From NCBI RefSeq assembly GCF_002289345.1, contig NZ_NSDG01000039.1:1-64000 (forward strand): 64,000 nucleotides of DNA, given 5' to 3'. This document shows positions 41,028-51,100 of the stretch, in pieces. Origin of the DNA: Pseudoalteromonas sp. HM-SA03 (lineage in GTDB: Bacteria > Pseudomonadota > Gammaproteobacteria > Enterobacterales > Alteromonadaceae). The notes under the pieces were generated by a model. It saw nothing but the letters and a program-made list of their open reading frames with translations. It did not search any database and was not told the DNA's origin. The translations under genes were made by a program, and so were the position numbers. Position 1 is the first letter of the stretch, and every line of letters begins with the position of its first letter.

Positions 41028-44000
41028 TTATGTTTGTGGTACTAAATTTAAAGATGAGTAGCCTCCCGGCTGTTTATTCACATGGATACGGGTGGCGATC
41101 CGCTCGCTCATCTGAGCAACATGCGAGATCACTCCAACCTTGCGGCCCTGTGATTGCAACGCGTCGAGCGCATCAATCGCGACACCTAGCGTCTCGGGGT
41201 CTAACGTACCAAACCCTTCATCAATGAATAATGAATGTATTTGCACTTTATTTGACGAAAGCGCAGCAAGTCCAAGAGCTAAAGATAAAGATACCAAGAA
41301 GGACTCCCCTCCAGATAAGGTGTTGACGCTACGTTGTTCGTCAGCCATGTCTTTATCTATGACCGCAATTTCTAAAGACTGCTCAATATTGGTAAGCAGA
41401 TAACGTCTAGAAAGCGTATGCAATTGCTGGTTAGCATACTGCAATAAGATTTTTAACGTTTGCGTTTGCGCCCAATTACGCAACTTTTTGCCTGTTGCGT
41501 CGCCTAATAGCTTATCTAGTAAATGCCATTGCTCGTAATCTTGTTGCAGCTGAGCGAGACTTGCCGCTTGTAAAGAGAATTGTTGTTTATTCTGAGCATC
41601 GACCTCTAATGCACTTTGCACTTGTAGCAACTGATTTTGAGTTTGCTCAAGTGCTTGCGTCGTCTCGGCATGACTTTGCTTAACTTGTTCACTATCAACC
41701 CCATCAGGATACTTATTTTCAAGTTGATTGAGTTCTTCACGCTGATGACTAAGCTGCAGCTTAGTGTTTTGAAAGGCTTGCTGAACTTGCGCACACTTTT
41801 CTAGATCCGCTCGCGCTTCATCTAACGAAACCTCAAGTAACGCTAGTACTTTTACTTTGTCTAGCTGTCCTTGCTGATCGAGCAACCATTGTTCAAAGCG
41901 CGCATCAAGTTGCTGCAAGCGCGATGTTTGCTCGGTAATTTGCTTTTCTAGCTGCGTCAGACTGTGCTGGGTCTTTTCACGCTGAGCTTCGGTTTGGCTC
42001 AGCGTCAGCTGGGTTTGTGTGATCTGCTCTCGGCTTTGCTGTTCTTGCTGCTTAAGCTCTACAATCCAATCATCCAAGCTGGTGTGCTGCTGTGGTAAGT
42101 ATTCGGCACGTTCGCGATTGAGGCGTTCAATATTCTGCTGATGTTGTAAAAGTGTATGTTCTAATTCTTCAAGCCGTTGCGTCTCATCTTGTTTTTGTTG
42201 ACTGGCAAGATGTAATTGATGCTCAAGCTGAACTTTATTCGCCGTTAACGTATCTGTACGCTCGGTGGTTTTTAGCCAAGTTTGCACTCCTGTTTTAAGT
42301 TGGCTAATGGCAACTTGAGGAGATGAATCAAAGTCTTGCCACCACGACTGATCGGAAATTAACGCTTCAAGCCGATTGCGTAAGGCAGCCACTGTTTGTG
42401 ATAGCTGACCATATTCGGTTCGCAAAAAGGCAATATGATTGCCTAAATCATGGTGCTGCTGCAAAAGTGCCAGTCCTTTATGTTTAGCCTGCTCGAGGTG
42501 TTGCTGTGCCTGCTGAACCGATTGCCACTGGCGGTCGATGTTATTGCGTAACTTGGATAGTTCATTTAGCCGTGACTGAATACTCATGAGTTGCAATTCA
42601 GCTTGCTCAGCGCTGCCAACTTTATACTCATCGCTCAACGCGTCTAGTCGAGCGCGATTCTCATTTATTTGCTTAGTGCAGTGAGCAATTTCCTGAGTGA
42701 CTGACTGCCATAGCGCATTTTCACGCTCTTTTTCACCGACTTGTTGATTATAACGCTGCAACACTTGTTCACGAGCTTGCTCAGCAGCTTGATACTGAGA
42801 CCGAAAATCCGATAGTAGCTGATCCCAGTGGGCATCGATGTGCTCTACACCATAAGGATGTTCTTTTGAGCCACATACCATACACTCTTGCCCTGCTCGC
42901 AGTTGAGAACGTAAATCGCTGATCCGCTCACTTGCACGTAACTGCACCTGCTCCAAATTATCACGAGTTAGGGCTAGGCGCTGCTTAGACAACTCGTCTT
43001 GCTGCTTGGTATCTCGGATCAGTATCTCAAGCCTTTCCAAGCCAATATGATGTTGAGTTTGTTGCGACCGTAACTGATGCAGCAAGGCCTCCCCTTCTTC
43101 GATACTACGATAGGCTTGCACGCATAGAGACCAGTTCTGCAATGCCAGATTTAGGTCTTGTTGAGTCAAGGGTACAAGTGCTTCTTTTAACGCTGAGAGT
43201 GTGCTGGCTTCGGTATCGTAAATCTTTTGTAGTTGCTGTACCTCAGCCTCATGTTTGCTCAATTGTGTACCTAGCGCTTGCTGTTCGTTCGGTAATTTTT
43301 GCAACTGGACTTCATGATCATTGCGTTGTTGTTGGTACTTTTGCAGATCATCAAATTGAGGCTGAACCACGCTCCATTGTCCGGCAATATTGCTAACTGA
43401 GTGCAAGTTCGCTCGCTTATACTCTAGCTGCTTTAATTCAGTATCGATTTCGCCGTGTTGCACTTGATACTTCTGTATCGCAGCCTCATGTTGCGTAATA
43501 AGATTGGCGTGCTTATCGAGATAAGGCTTAGTTTCTCGTTCTTGCGCTTTGTGTAGGCTTAGCTTTTCATCCAATAGACGAATGGTGTTAAAGCTTGGTT
43601 CTAACTTTACAAAATTGGCTTGCTGCGTAATAAGCTGCTGTTCCAGTTGCTGCTGTTTTGCTTTGAGCGTTGTAATGGCGGATGCAAAATCTTGTTGCTG
43701 CAGTGCTAGCCGCTCTTGAGATAGCTGCGCAACGCGTTTATCCGCCAGCTCATGTTGCTCACGGTTATCACGCATCTCATTGGCTTTTAAGACTTGCTGC
43801 GCATATTCCTGCTGTGGCTTTCCCTCTTCTATTTGCTGCTCAAGCGTTTGTAGCGTGTGTTCCACCTCAGCTGTTTTTTGCTTTCTTAGCTCGACATCCG
43901 CGAGCCATTGCAGCTGAGCTTGCAGCTTTGTACTTGTTTCTTGTTGTCGATTTCTTGTATCAAGCAATCCCAACTTCTGTGCTTCAAGTTCGGCTTGCTG

Positions 44001-44687
44001 CTCTGGTGACAAGAGTACAATTTGACCTAGCCTATCTTGCTGAGATTGCAGCTCAGTTTTCTTTTGCTTGTGCGCTTCAAAAACCGCTTTACCGATATTA
44101 CTGAACTTTTCAGTACCCGTAAGACATTCTAGTAACTGAGCCCGTTCATCTCCCCCTGCCTTCAAAAACGCGGAGAATTCATGCTGAGCAAGCAGCACGG
44201 CTCGAGTAAACTGTTCAAAGTTAAGCCCGACTAGCTGTTCGATTCGTTGTTCTGTTTCTTTTTTCTTCTCACAGACTAGGGTCATATCTGGTAGGCTAAA
44301 CAACTCAATAGTGGCGGTTTTTAAATTACCTTTAAGGCTTTTTCTAGCGCGCTCTACCGACCAAATAGCTTGATAACGTTTGCTATCTTGAGCAATAAAA
44401 ACCACGCTGGCAGATGCTGCAACACAGCCCCGACGCAATAAGTTTCGCGGGTCGTTTAACTTAATGTTATCGCCATTAAAGGCAACTTTCTCTTTGTCGT
44501 CTGATTTTAACCGTGCGGTTTTGCCATAAAATGCAAGGCAAACCGCATCCAGCAAAGTGCTTTTTCCCGCCCCTGTATCACCAGTAATGGCATAAAGACC
44601 GGTGTCTTTGAGTGGTGCCGCAGTAAAGTCGACTTCAGCACTTTCTATAGAGGCAAGGTTGGTGATTAATATTTTTTCAAGTTTCAT
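41028..44687 (-). CDS. sbcC: Exonuclease subunit SbcC
   Basis: A 1219-residue Rad50-type SMC-like ATPase of the SbcCD nuclease, which opens hairpins and processes DNA double-strand ends. Walker A GDTGAGKST is at residues 36-44. Very long glutamine-rich coiled coils flank a zinc-hook CMVCGSKEHP near residue 600. The C-terminal half has the signature NTLSGGESFLVSLSLALGLA and Walker B SLFIDEGFGTLD. It starts 4 bases after sbcD. Length is at the upper end for the family owing to extended coils. Confidence 0.96.
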   Translation of the reverse strand: MKLEKILITNLASIESAEVDFTAAPLKDTGLYAITGDTGAGKSTLLDAVCLAFYGKTARLKSDDKEKVAFNGDNIKLNDPRNLLRRGCVAASASVVFIAQDSKRYQAIWSVERARKSLKGNLKTATIELFSLPDMTLVCEKKKETEQRIEQLVGLNFEQFTRAVLLAQHEFSAFLKAGGDERAQLLECLTGTEKFSNIGKAVFEAHKQKKTELQSQQDRLGQIVLLSPEQQAELEAQKLGLLDTRNRQQETSTKLQAQLQWLADVELRKQKTAEVEHTLQTLEQQIEEGKPQQEYAQQVLKANEMRDNREQHELADKRVAQLSQERLALQQQDFASAITTLKAKQQQLEQQLITQQANFVKLEPSFNTIRLLDEKLSLHKAQERETKPYLDKHANLITQHEAAIQKYQVQHGEIDTELKQLEYKRANLHSVSNIAGQWSVVQPQFDDLQKYQQQRNDHEVQLQKLPNEQQALGTQLSKHEAEVQQLQKIYDTEASTLSALKEALVPLTQQDLNLALQNWSLCVQAYRSIEEGEALLHQLRSQQTQHHIGLERLEILIRDTKQQDELSKQRLALTRDNLEQVQLRASERISDLRSQLRAGQECMVCGSKEHPYGVEHIDAHWDQLLSDFRSQYQAAEQAREQVLQRYNQQVGEKERENALWQSVTQEIAHCTKQINENRARLDALSDEYKVGSAEQAELQLMSIQSRLNELSKLRNNIDRQWQSVQQAQQHLEQAKHKGLALLQQHHDLGNHIAFLRTEYGQLSQTVAALRNRLEALISDQSWWQDFDSSPQVAISQLKTGVQTWLKTTERTDTLTANKVQLEHQLHLASQQKQDETQRLEELEHTLLQHQQNIERLNRERAEYLPQQHTSLDDWIVELKQQEQQSREQITQTQLTLSQTEAQREKTQHSLTQLEKQITEQTSRLQQLDARFEQWLLDQQGQLDKVKVLALLEVSLDEARADLEKCAQVQQAFQNTKLQLSHQREELNQLENKYPDGVDSEQVKQSHAETTQALEQTQNQLLQVQSALEVDAQNKQQFSLQAASLAQLQQDYEQWHLLDKLLGDATGKKLRNWAQTQTLKILLQYANQQLHTLSRRYLLTNIEQSLEIAVIDKDMADEQRSVNTLSGGESFLVSLSLALGLAALSSNKVQIHSLFIDEGFGTLDPETLGVAIDALDALQSQGRKVGVISHVAQMSERIATRIHVNKQPGGYSSLNLVPQT

Positions 44688-44691
44688 TGCA

Positions 44692-45891
44692 CTACTCCTC
44701 CATGCTCGCGATCACTTCTGCTAATTTTTCATGCAATGTCGCGGGTGCTTTTTCCTGCTCAGGTTCAATTTCGCGATAGGCAATATCCAACAAGGTGTTG
44801 GGCGATAACGATTCAACTTTGCCCAAATCTTCAAACAACCACTCACTGGTAGCTGCCCCTTTAGACACCCGCTCAATACCACAAAACCTAATATCCTTTC
44901 CTTTTAGCGCTTCATCAATCTCGGCTCGAAAGCGGCTATTGGTTTCTGCTGCAGATAGTTTTAAGCGAACATAAGGAGCGCTATCGAACTTGCTAAAATC
45001 CTGCGCCGCGATAGCTTCGCATAATTCAGTCAAGCACTTTGCACCATCTTCAGGGATATATAACACATCTTTAAAACGAGGAACGTAAAGGGGGTTTACA
45101 TCGACAAGGCCTTGTTCATTAAATTCAGCGAGCAATACTTGATGCTTATAATTGCGTTCGGAAAATGACATCGGCAAAGGTGTGCCGCAGTATCTGATAG
45201 CACTTTGCTTAGCGACGGTTTGCGCTTTATGTAAATGGCCTAGTGCAACATAGTCAAACTGCTCGCCAAACACGCCGGCAGACACCGCATCAAAGCCGCC
45301 AATGTTGAGGTTACGCTCAGAATCTTCAGAAATCGTTCCCCCCTTGGCGTGCAGATGCCCCATTAGCACAATAGGACCTTTCACTTCTTCTATCGTGCTT
45401 AGCGCATGCTGATAAGCTAATTGTACCCCGGTTTGATAGTCAAACTCGTCATCTAGCGGTTTTGGTAAATCAGCACTGCGCAAAAATGGCATTGCCACAA
45501 CATGCATATGCTGCGCTGCGATGGGTAAATCGATAACAACCTGTTCAGGCGCTTGTTTGTTAAAGCGCCCAATAACATGGGTGTTGAATAAGGTTAAGAG
45601 TGGTTTTGCGGTTTCAATGCGATTAGCGGAATCGTGGTTGCCAGCAATCAGAATAATGTGCAGCTGAGGGCACCGTTGAGATGCTTTCTGGATAAAGGTA
45701 TACAGTTGCTTTTCAGCACTCGCGGGCGGTGTTGCGGTATGAAAAATATCACCGCTGATCAACAGTACATCGACTTGCTGTTCAACCAGCGCATCGCATA
45801 GCCAGTCTAAAAACAGCTGATGCTCTTCACTGCGATCATGCTCGTAAAACGATTGCCCTAAGTGCCAGTCAGACGTATGTAAAACCTTCAT
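44692..45891 (-). CDS. sbcD: Exonuclease subunit SbcD
   Basis: A 399-residue Mre11-type nuclease, the partner of SbcC. The phosphoesterase motifs are all present: DWHLGQ at residues 8-13, SGDIFHTA, AGNHDSANR, GHLHAKGG and ALGHLHKAQ, which bind two metal ions. The C-terminal capping and SbcC-binding region follows. First gene of the sbcDC operon. The pair normally cleaves palindromic hairpins, which is of interest in a region so rich in inverted repeats, though that link is only a remark. Confidence 0.96.
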   Translation of the reverse strand: MKVLHTSDWHLGQSFYEHDRSEEHQLFLDWLCDALVEQQVDVLLISGDIFHTATPPASAEKQLYTFIQKASQRCPQLHIILIAGNHDSANRIETAKPLLTLFNTHVIGRFNKQAPEQVVIDLPIAAQHMHVVAMPFLRSADLPKPLDDEFDYQTGVQLAYQHALSTIEEVKGPIVLMGHLHAKGGTISEDSERNLNIGGFDAVSAGVFGEQFDYVALGHLHKAQTVAKQSAIRYCGTPLPMSFSERNYKHQVLLAEFNEQGLVDVNPLYVPRFKDVLYIPEDGAKCLTELCEAIAAQDFSKFDSAPYVRLKLSAAETNSRFRAEIDEALKGKDIRFCGIERVSKGAATSEWLFEDLGKVESLSPNTLLDIAYREIEPEQEKAPATLHEKLAEVIASMEE

Positions 45892-45972
45892 TTAGCGTTC
45901 CTTTTCCTATAGAAACGCTAATATAGCATCGTCGAGCAATATTCGTCTTGTGAATATTGACGCTTTAACAGC

Positions 45973-46212
45973 TTAGTGAGTCAACTGCCACCAAGCAAAA
46001 ATGATCACAGGTAATGCCAGTAAAAAGAATTTAGCTGGTAACTTGAAAACACGACTATGCTTATCTTGCACGCGTTTAATCGCCGATTTCTCGTTACAGG
46101 CAGCTACTTTATCAACATAAAAATAGCCGTCATCTAAGTAATCTTTACAGTTTTGTTCGTCTGCAGGAATTGCAACAAACTTCTCTTGTTTTTTTAGTAT
46201 GTAGAAATCCAT
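45973..46212 (-). CDS. Small C-terminally anchored membrane protein, unknown
   Basis: A 79-residue protein from ATG at 46212, starting MDFYILKKQEKFVAIPADE. The soluble part has two cysteines. A single C-terminal membrane helix (KFFLLALPVIIFAWWQL) ends at the C-terminus, giving a tail-anchored topology. The longer frame to 46260 would start at TTG without a ribosome site, so the shorter form is chosen. No family recognised. Monocistronic, upstream of sbcDC in the same direction after an 80-base gap. Confidence 0.55.
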   Translation of the reverse strand: MDFYILKKQEKFVAIPADEQNCKDYLDDGYFYVDKVAACNEKSAIKRVQDKHSRVFKLPAKFFLLALPVIIFAWWQLTH

Positions 46213-46260
46213 ACTGCCCACCACATTTGATTCTCTAAACGGGTATTTAGTACAGAGCAA

Positions 46261-46671
46261 AACTAACGCCAGTTTTACCCAGAGATTGTAAAGTGCGCGA
46301 TTTTAAAGACAAACTTGGGTCAATATCAACAGCTAATTTTGTTTTCTTTATTTATTTATAAAATGTAGACAATAACCCAGAGAAATACCTTTTTGGCATA
46401 CAAATTAATTTTTCAGACCACTGCACTTTTCCTATCAAAAACAACAGATTAAAAAACACTCAAAACAGTCGAATTTCAGTCGTGCCCAAATCTTGTTACT
46501 TTATCTCAAAACTTTGATTTATGTGTTTTTATTTGTCAGTTTATTGACGCGTAGAAGGTTTTATTTGCCTTCCTTTGTCACCGTGCAAATCCCCTCTACT
46601 CATTCCGAGCAAAGAACTGAAATAAAATTTTTATCGGTTAATGCCTTGGCACGATAAAACAGGAAATAACA
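46261..46671. other. Long intergenic region before the M1-type peptidase
   Basis: About 410 AT-rich bases with no credible coding frame. It should hold the promoter and a long leader for the peptidase gene. I see no confident operator or structured RNA. Confidence 0.4.
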
Positions 46672-49095
46672 ATGAAAATATCAACACCAGCGATGCCTTT
46701 ATTGGTTGCACTCGCGCTATCCGGTATCGCTCACGCCAGCGCCATTTCACAAACCAAAGGGCATTTTGAAGATAAGTTTCGCCAATTAGATGAGACTTTA
46801 CCGACCCCAAATATCTACCGCAGCGCAGCCGGTGAGCCCGGAGAGCGTTATTGGCAACAAAAAGTGGATTATGATATTGATGTAACCTTAGACGAAAAAG
46901 CCAAAAGATTAACCGCTACGCAGACCATACATTACAAAAATAACTCTCCTCACACTCTCAAATATTTGTGGCTACAATTAGACCAAAATATCTTCAAAAA
47001 TGATTCAATTGCTGAACGCACTGCAACTTTTGGGAACGAATTACAGAGTAATCCGGTTACAAAACATGCAAAAATTTCACTAAATCAACTCAGACGCCAG
47101 CAGTTTATGGGTGACACTGAGCTTGGTTTTGTCATCAATAATGTCAAGGACGGTCGCGGTAAACCGCTCAAGGTCACGATTGTTGATACCATGATGCGTG
47201 TTGACCTAAACGAACCGCTCAAATCAGGTAAAGAGCTACAATTTAGTATGGACTTCGCCTTTAATATTGTTGAAGAAGATGCCGTTGGTGCACGTTCGGG
47301 TTATGAGCACTTTGAAAAAGACGGTAATGACATCTTTTTGCTCGCGCAATGGTTTCCTCGTCTAACGGCATATACAGATTATGAAGCTTGGACCAACAAG
47401 GCGTTTCTTGGCAGTGGTGAATTCACGCTCGAGTTTGGTGACTACGACGTTGAAATCACGGTGCCGGCCGATCATATCGTTTCTGCAACCGGTGAGTTAG
47501 ATAACCCAAAGCAAGTTCTGAGCAAAACCCAGCGTGACAGACTAACGCAAGCAAAAACAGCGAAACGACCGGTATTCGTCGTTACTGAAGAAGAAGCGCT
47601 AGAGAACGAAAAAGCGGGTACAGACGACACCAAAACGTGGCGCTTTAAGGCCAAAAATGTGCGCGATTTTGCTTGGGCTTCATCACGTAAATTTATGTGG
47701 GATGCCAAAGGCTATCAGCAAGGTGGTGACGAGCAGCCTCTCGTGATGGCCATGTCATTTTTCCCCAAAGAGGGTGGTGACTTGTGGAAAAAGTACTCCA
47801 CCGAAGCCGTTATTCATACCATGGAAGTCTATTCACGCTTCTCGTTTGATTACCCCTATCCAACCGCGCAATCAGTAAATGGTCCTGTCGGTGGGATGGA
47901 ATATCCGATGATCACTTTCAATGGTCCGCGTACGAAATTGCAAGATGATGGCTCTCGCACCTATTCACTGGCCGAGAAACGTTTTTTAATCGGCGTTGTC
48001 ATTCACGAAGTAGGGCACATCTACTTCCCTATGATAGTCAACTCAGACGAGCGCCAGTGGACATGGATGGATGAGGGCCTCAATAGCTTTTTAGATGGCG
48101 TTGCTGGCCGCGAATGGGATCCCACCATTCCTTGGGGCGTTGAGCCAAGAGATGTTGCTGCCTACATGAAATCTGAAGATCAGTCTCCAATCATGACGCA
48201 ATCAGACAGCGTATTGCACCTAGGCCCAAATGCCTACACGAAACCTGCTGCGGCGCTTAACATTCTGCGCGAGGTGATTTTAGGTCGGGAGCTATTCGAT
48301 TTTGCATTTAAAGAATATGCCCTACGCTGGAAATATAAGCGGCCAACGCCTGCGGACTTCTTTAGAACGATGGAGGAAGCTTCTGGGGTCGATTTAGATT
48401 GGTTCTGGCGTGGCTGGTTTTACAGCACAGATCATGTCGATATCTCATTAGATAAAATCTATCAATTGCGGTTAGACACCAAAAACCCAGACATCGACTT
48501 TGGCCGCCTACGTGAGTTTGAAAAGAACAAGCCAATGTCGCTATTCGTCAAACGCAATCAAGAACAAGGGCGCGCACTTTGGATTGATAAAAACCAAGAT
48601 ATAACAGACTTTTACGATAGTAATGACCAGTTTACGGTAACCAATGAAGAACGAAATGAGTATCGTGAGTTTTTATCTGAGCTTAAACCTTGGGAAAAAC
48701 GTACTCTTAAGCGCGCGGTAAAAGAAGACAAAAACTATTATGTGCTTAAGTTTAGTAATGTCGGTGGACTCGTGATGCCAATCTTACTTGAGCTCACGTA
48801 CCAAGATGGTAGCAAAGAAGAGCGGACTATCCCTGCCGAAATTTGGCGTCGCAATGCCCGTAACGTCAGCAAGCTAATTATTACAGATAAAGATAAACCG
48901 CTTGCGTCCGTGACCGTTGACCCGCGGTGGGAAACTGCTGACGTTGATATTGAGAATAACCATTACCCAAGACGCATTATAGAATCTCGCCTAGAGCTCT
49001 ATAAAAAGAAAGAACGTGAAGGTAAAGTGTATCGCGATATCATGCAAGACGTTAAAGCCGAGCTAAAATCACTTGAAGAGAAAAAGGATAACTAA
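46672..49095 (+). CDS. Secreted M1-family (gluzincin) metallopeptidase
   Basis: An 807-residue exported protein with a signal peptide (about 1-22, ending HASA). The aminopeptidase exopeptidase motif is GGMEYP at 407-412. The zinc site is HEVGH at 445-449 with the third ligand Glu468 in WMDEGLNSF, the exact HExxH-18-E spacing of family M1. The long C-terminal region beyond residue 600 is beta-rich and less conserved. It should hydrolyse peptides in the periplasm or outside the cell. It overlaps the next gene by one base, forming a two-gene operon. Confidence 0.93.
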   Translation: MKISTPAMPLLVALALSGIAHASAISQTKGHFEDKFRQLDETLPTPNIYRSAAGEPGERYWQQKVDYDIDVTLDEKAKRLTATQTIHYKNNSPHTLKYLWLQLDQNIFKNDSIAERTATFGNELQSNPVTKHAKISLNQLRRQQFMGDTELGFVINNVKDGRGKPLKVTIVDTMMRVDLNEPLKSGKELQFSMDFAFNIVEEDAVGARSGYEHFEKDGNDIFLLAQWFPRLTAYTDYEAWTNKAFLGSGEFTLEFGDYDVEITVPADHIVSATGELDNPKQVLSKTQRDRLTQAKTAKRPVFVVTEEEALENEKAGTDDTKTWRFKAKNVRDFAWASSRKFMWDAKGYQQGGDEQPLVMAMSFFPKEGGDLWKKYSTEAVIHTMEVYSRFSFDYPYPTAQSVNGPVGGMEYPMITFNGPRTKLQDDGSRTYSLAEKRFLIGVVIHEVGHIYFPMIVNSDERQWTWMDEGLNSFLDGVAGREWDPTIPWGVEPRDVAAYMKSEDQSPIMTQSDSVLHLGPNAYTKPAAALNILREVILGRELFDFAFKEYALRWKYKRPTPADFFRTMEEASGVDLDWFWRGWFYSTDHVDISLDKIYQLRLDTKNPDIDFGRLREFEKNKPMSLFVKRNQEQGRALWIDKNQDITDFYDSNDQFTVTNEERNEYREFLSELKPWEKRTLKRAVKEDKNYYVLKFSNVGGLVMPILLELTYQDGSKEERTIPAEIWRRNARNVSKLIITDKDKPLASVTVDPRWETADVDIENNHYPRRIIESRLELYKKKEREGKVYRDIMQDVKAELKSLEEKKDN

Positions 49096-49583
49096 TGAAA
49101 ACCTGGCGCTTAGCCTGTTTATTTGTGCTGATTTCACCGCTTTGTCAAGCGCACCAATTAAAAGCAGCGGTCACCACGGTGTTATTTAACGAACGCAGTG
49201 GTAATATCGAAATCATGCACAGATTCTATCTCCATGATACTGAGCATGCGGTAGAGAGCCTATTTAGTCACAATGCCGATATATTTAACAATGTTGCTGA
49301 TAGAGTAAGCTTTGCGAATTATGTCAGTAAGCGCGTTGAATTAAAAACAGGCGCAGGTAAAGTGCTGTCCTTAAATTTGGTTGGTGCGGAAATAGATGGC
49401 CAATTTTTTTGGGTATATCAAGAAACCCCGCTGTTCTCACCAATAAATGAGCTTAAAATGCGCCATAATGCACTCAGAGATGTGTGGTCAGAACAAGTCA
49501 ATTTAGTGAACTTTGAAGGCAAAGGAAAAGTCAGGTCGTTGCACTTTGATGGTAATGACGATTGGCTAAGCGTCACTTTTTAG
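49095..49583 (+). CDS. DUF6702-like exported protein
   Basis: A 162-residue protein with a signal peptide ending CQAHQ. The pattern AVTTVLFNERSGNIEIMHRF, DTEHAVE, and WVYQETPLF near the end matches the DUF6702 family, which is of unknown function and commonly follows this M1-type peptidase in marine gammaproteobacteria and Bacteroidota. Its ATG shares a base with the peptidase stop (TAATG), so translation is coupled. It may assist folding or act as a partner of the peptidase. Confidence 0.78.
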   Translation: MKTWRLACLFVLISPLCQAHQLKAAVTTVLFNERSGNIEIMHRFYLHDTEHAVESLFSHNADIFNNVADRVSFANYVSKRVELKTGAGKVLSLNLVGAEIDGQFFWVYQETPLFSPINELKMRHNALRDVWSEQVNLVNFEGKGKVRSLHFDGNDDWLSVTF

Positions 49584-49589
49584 GTTGTA

Positions 49590-49615
49590 AAAAAGGCGCT
49601 TCGGTGTCTTTTTTA
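49590..49615 (+). terminator. UUCG-loop terminator
   Basis: AAAAAAGGCGC and GTGTCTTTTTT flank a TTCG tetraloop (two G-U pairs) with the T-run built into the stem, 7 bases after the DUF6702 stop. Confidence 0.85.
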
Positions 49616-49680
49616 CTTTATCAACTCACGTTCTGCGCTAAAGTTAAAGAATACTTGTTAATGCGCGATGAGGAAAAGGA

Positions 49681-50568
49681 ATGACAACCTCAATTAAGCT
49701 GTTCTTTGTATTCATATTACTGACGTCATATAGCATCTGTGCAAGCGATCTGGTGCGCTATAACATATCTAAAGAATTTGCCGATCCGAAACAAGACTAC
49801 TACATCGCGTTATTAAGACTGGCTCTAAATAAGAGCCGCGATAAATATGGCGCTTACCAACTCAGTGAAAACTCTTTCGATCACACCCCTCAAGGGCGCA
49901 CCTTAGAAATTTTGGAGCAAGGGAAGCTTTTAGATGTTCACTGGAGTATGACATCCATCAAAAGAGAAAAGAGTTTAGCGACGGTATATGTGCCGTTACT
50001 AAAAGGGATGATGGGCGCACGTTTATTTCTCATCCACAAAGATACCGAAGAAAGACTCTCTCTGCTTCACTCTCCCGCCCAATTAATGAGTTTCACGCTT
50101 GGCAGTGGTATCGACTGGCCCGATACTTCAATCTACGAAAAAAATGGCTTTGTTGTAGTCACTAGCATGGCTTCTTTGCTACCAAAGATGTTAGAAGAAA
50201 AACGCTTTGAGCTCTTCCCTCGCGCACTTCACGAACCATGGACGGAGTTACAAAGCATAGATAGCACAGTAGTAGAGTCTAGGTTCGCGTTTTGTTATCC
50301 CACTGCTATGTACTTTTTCGTCAATAAAAATAATAGTCGACTCAAGGAGCGCCTCGCCTATGGCCTCAACAAAGCAATAGAAGACGGCTCGTTTGATAAA
50401 CTGTTTTTCAATCATCCAATTACCCGCGAAGCCATTACAAAAGCTAAATTTGAGGATAGGACAGCATTAAAACTTCAAAACCCAAACTTGAGTGGCCACA
50501 CAAGGGATATCCTGTTTAACCCCAAATATACTTGGCAACCTATTCACCAGTGCATATCACCCAACTAG
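49681..50568 (+). CDS. Periplasmic solute-binding-like protein
   Basis: A 295-residue exported protein with a signal peptide (about 1-21, ending SICA). The fold pattern resembles bacterial extracellular solute-binding proteins of family 3: LLRLALNKSRDKYG at the front, WSMTSIKREKSLATVYVPLLKG, and NKAIEDGSFDKLFF near the end. No transporter genes are adjacent. Stand-alone members of this type are frequent in Alteromonadales, and may act as sensors or scavengers. GAGGAAAAGG precedes ATG at 49681. Confidence 0.75.
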   Translation: MTTSIKLFFVFILLTSYSICASDLVRYNISKEFADPKQDYYIALLRLALNKSRDKYGAYQLSENSFDHTPQGRTLEILEQGKLLDVHWSMTSIKREKSLATVYVPLLKGMMGARLFLIHKDTEERLSLLHSPAQLMSFTLGSGIDWPDTSIYEKNGFVVVTSMASLLPKMLEEKRFELFPRALHEPWTELQSIDSTVVESRFAFCYPTAMYFFVNKNNSRLKERLAYGLNKAIEDGSFDKLFFNHPITREAITKAKFEDRTALKLQNPNLSGHTRDILFNPKYTWQPIHQCISPN

Positions 50569-50688
50569 GCCCTGCTCAGCGTGACAAGTTATTGCTACTT
50601 GAATTATCAGCTTTGGTTAATTAATCTGGGACTGGGATGTGGAGGTAGCATAATAGTTCAATCGTGCTTTTGTAGACTTCTCTGCCTA
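50569..50688. other. Spacer before the second MITE-like element
   Basis: Together with 50939-51100 this is the non-repeat part of a 532-base gap between the solute-binding-like and acyltransferase genes. No coding frame, RNA or promoter stands out. Confidence 0.4.
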
Positions 50689-50938
50689 ATCAACCTGATC
50701 TGCGGATAATTAATGCCTTTCTAGCAGCCAGTTTTAGCGCTAACTGCGTTGAATTCACTTCCAATAGCCAGCTATTGGTGCGTAAATTCGCCTTGCCTAC
50801 AGGATGTAGGTACCTTAGCGAGAGCAGGACGCGGAAGCGGTGTTTTCCCTAAAACTCACTGGCTAGACAAGGAAAAAAGCTAAGTTGTGCTTTAGCAACA
50901 ATGAGTTGGAACATTCCTTATCCAAACCTCAGGTTAAT
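50689..50938. mobile_element. MITE-like element, about 250 bp
   Basis: Imperfect terminal inverted repeats: the left end reads AACCTGATCTGCGGATAA, the right end (reverse complement) AACCTGAGGTTTGGATAA. The interior holds GCGCTAACTGCGTT and a perfect dyad CCAATAGC-CA-GCTATTGG at 50761-50778. No coding frame. Solo copies of the right end occur at 28955 and 40201. The internal segment is related to the element at 2634-2794 although the ends differ, suggesting two subtypes sharing a core. Confidence 0.75.
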
Positions 50939-51100
50939 CAGTAGTTCATTTTATACGATGGTACTGCATACCTGCGTTTGGTACATAGGGCCTGTTTATC
51001 TTTCAAGTTGGTTTTTGCAGCAAAGGTCAACAAGCCCTAGAGCTGTCAACTTAAATACATTCACTACCAATAAATAACAAAAACAAAGAAGGCCATTACC

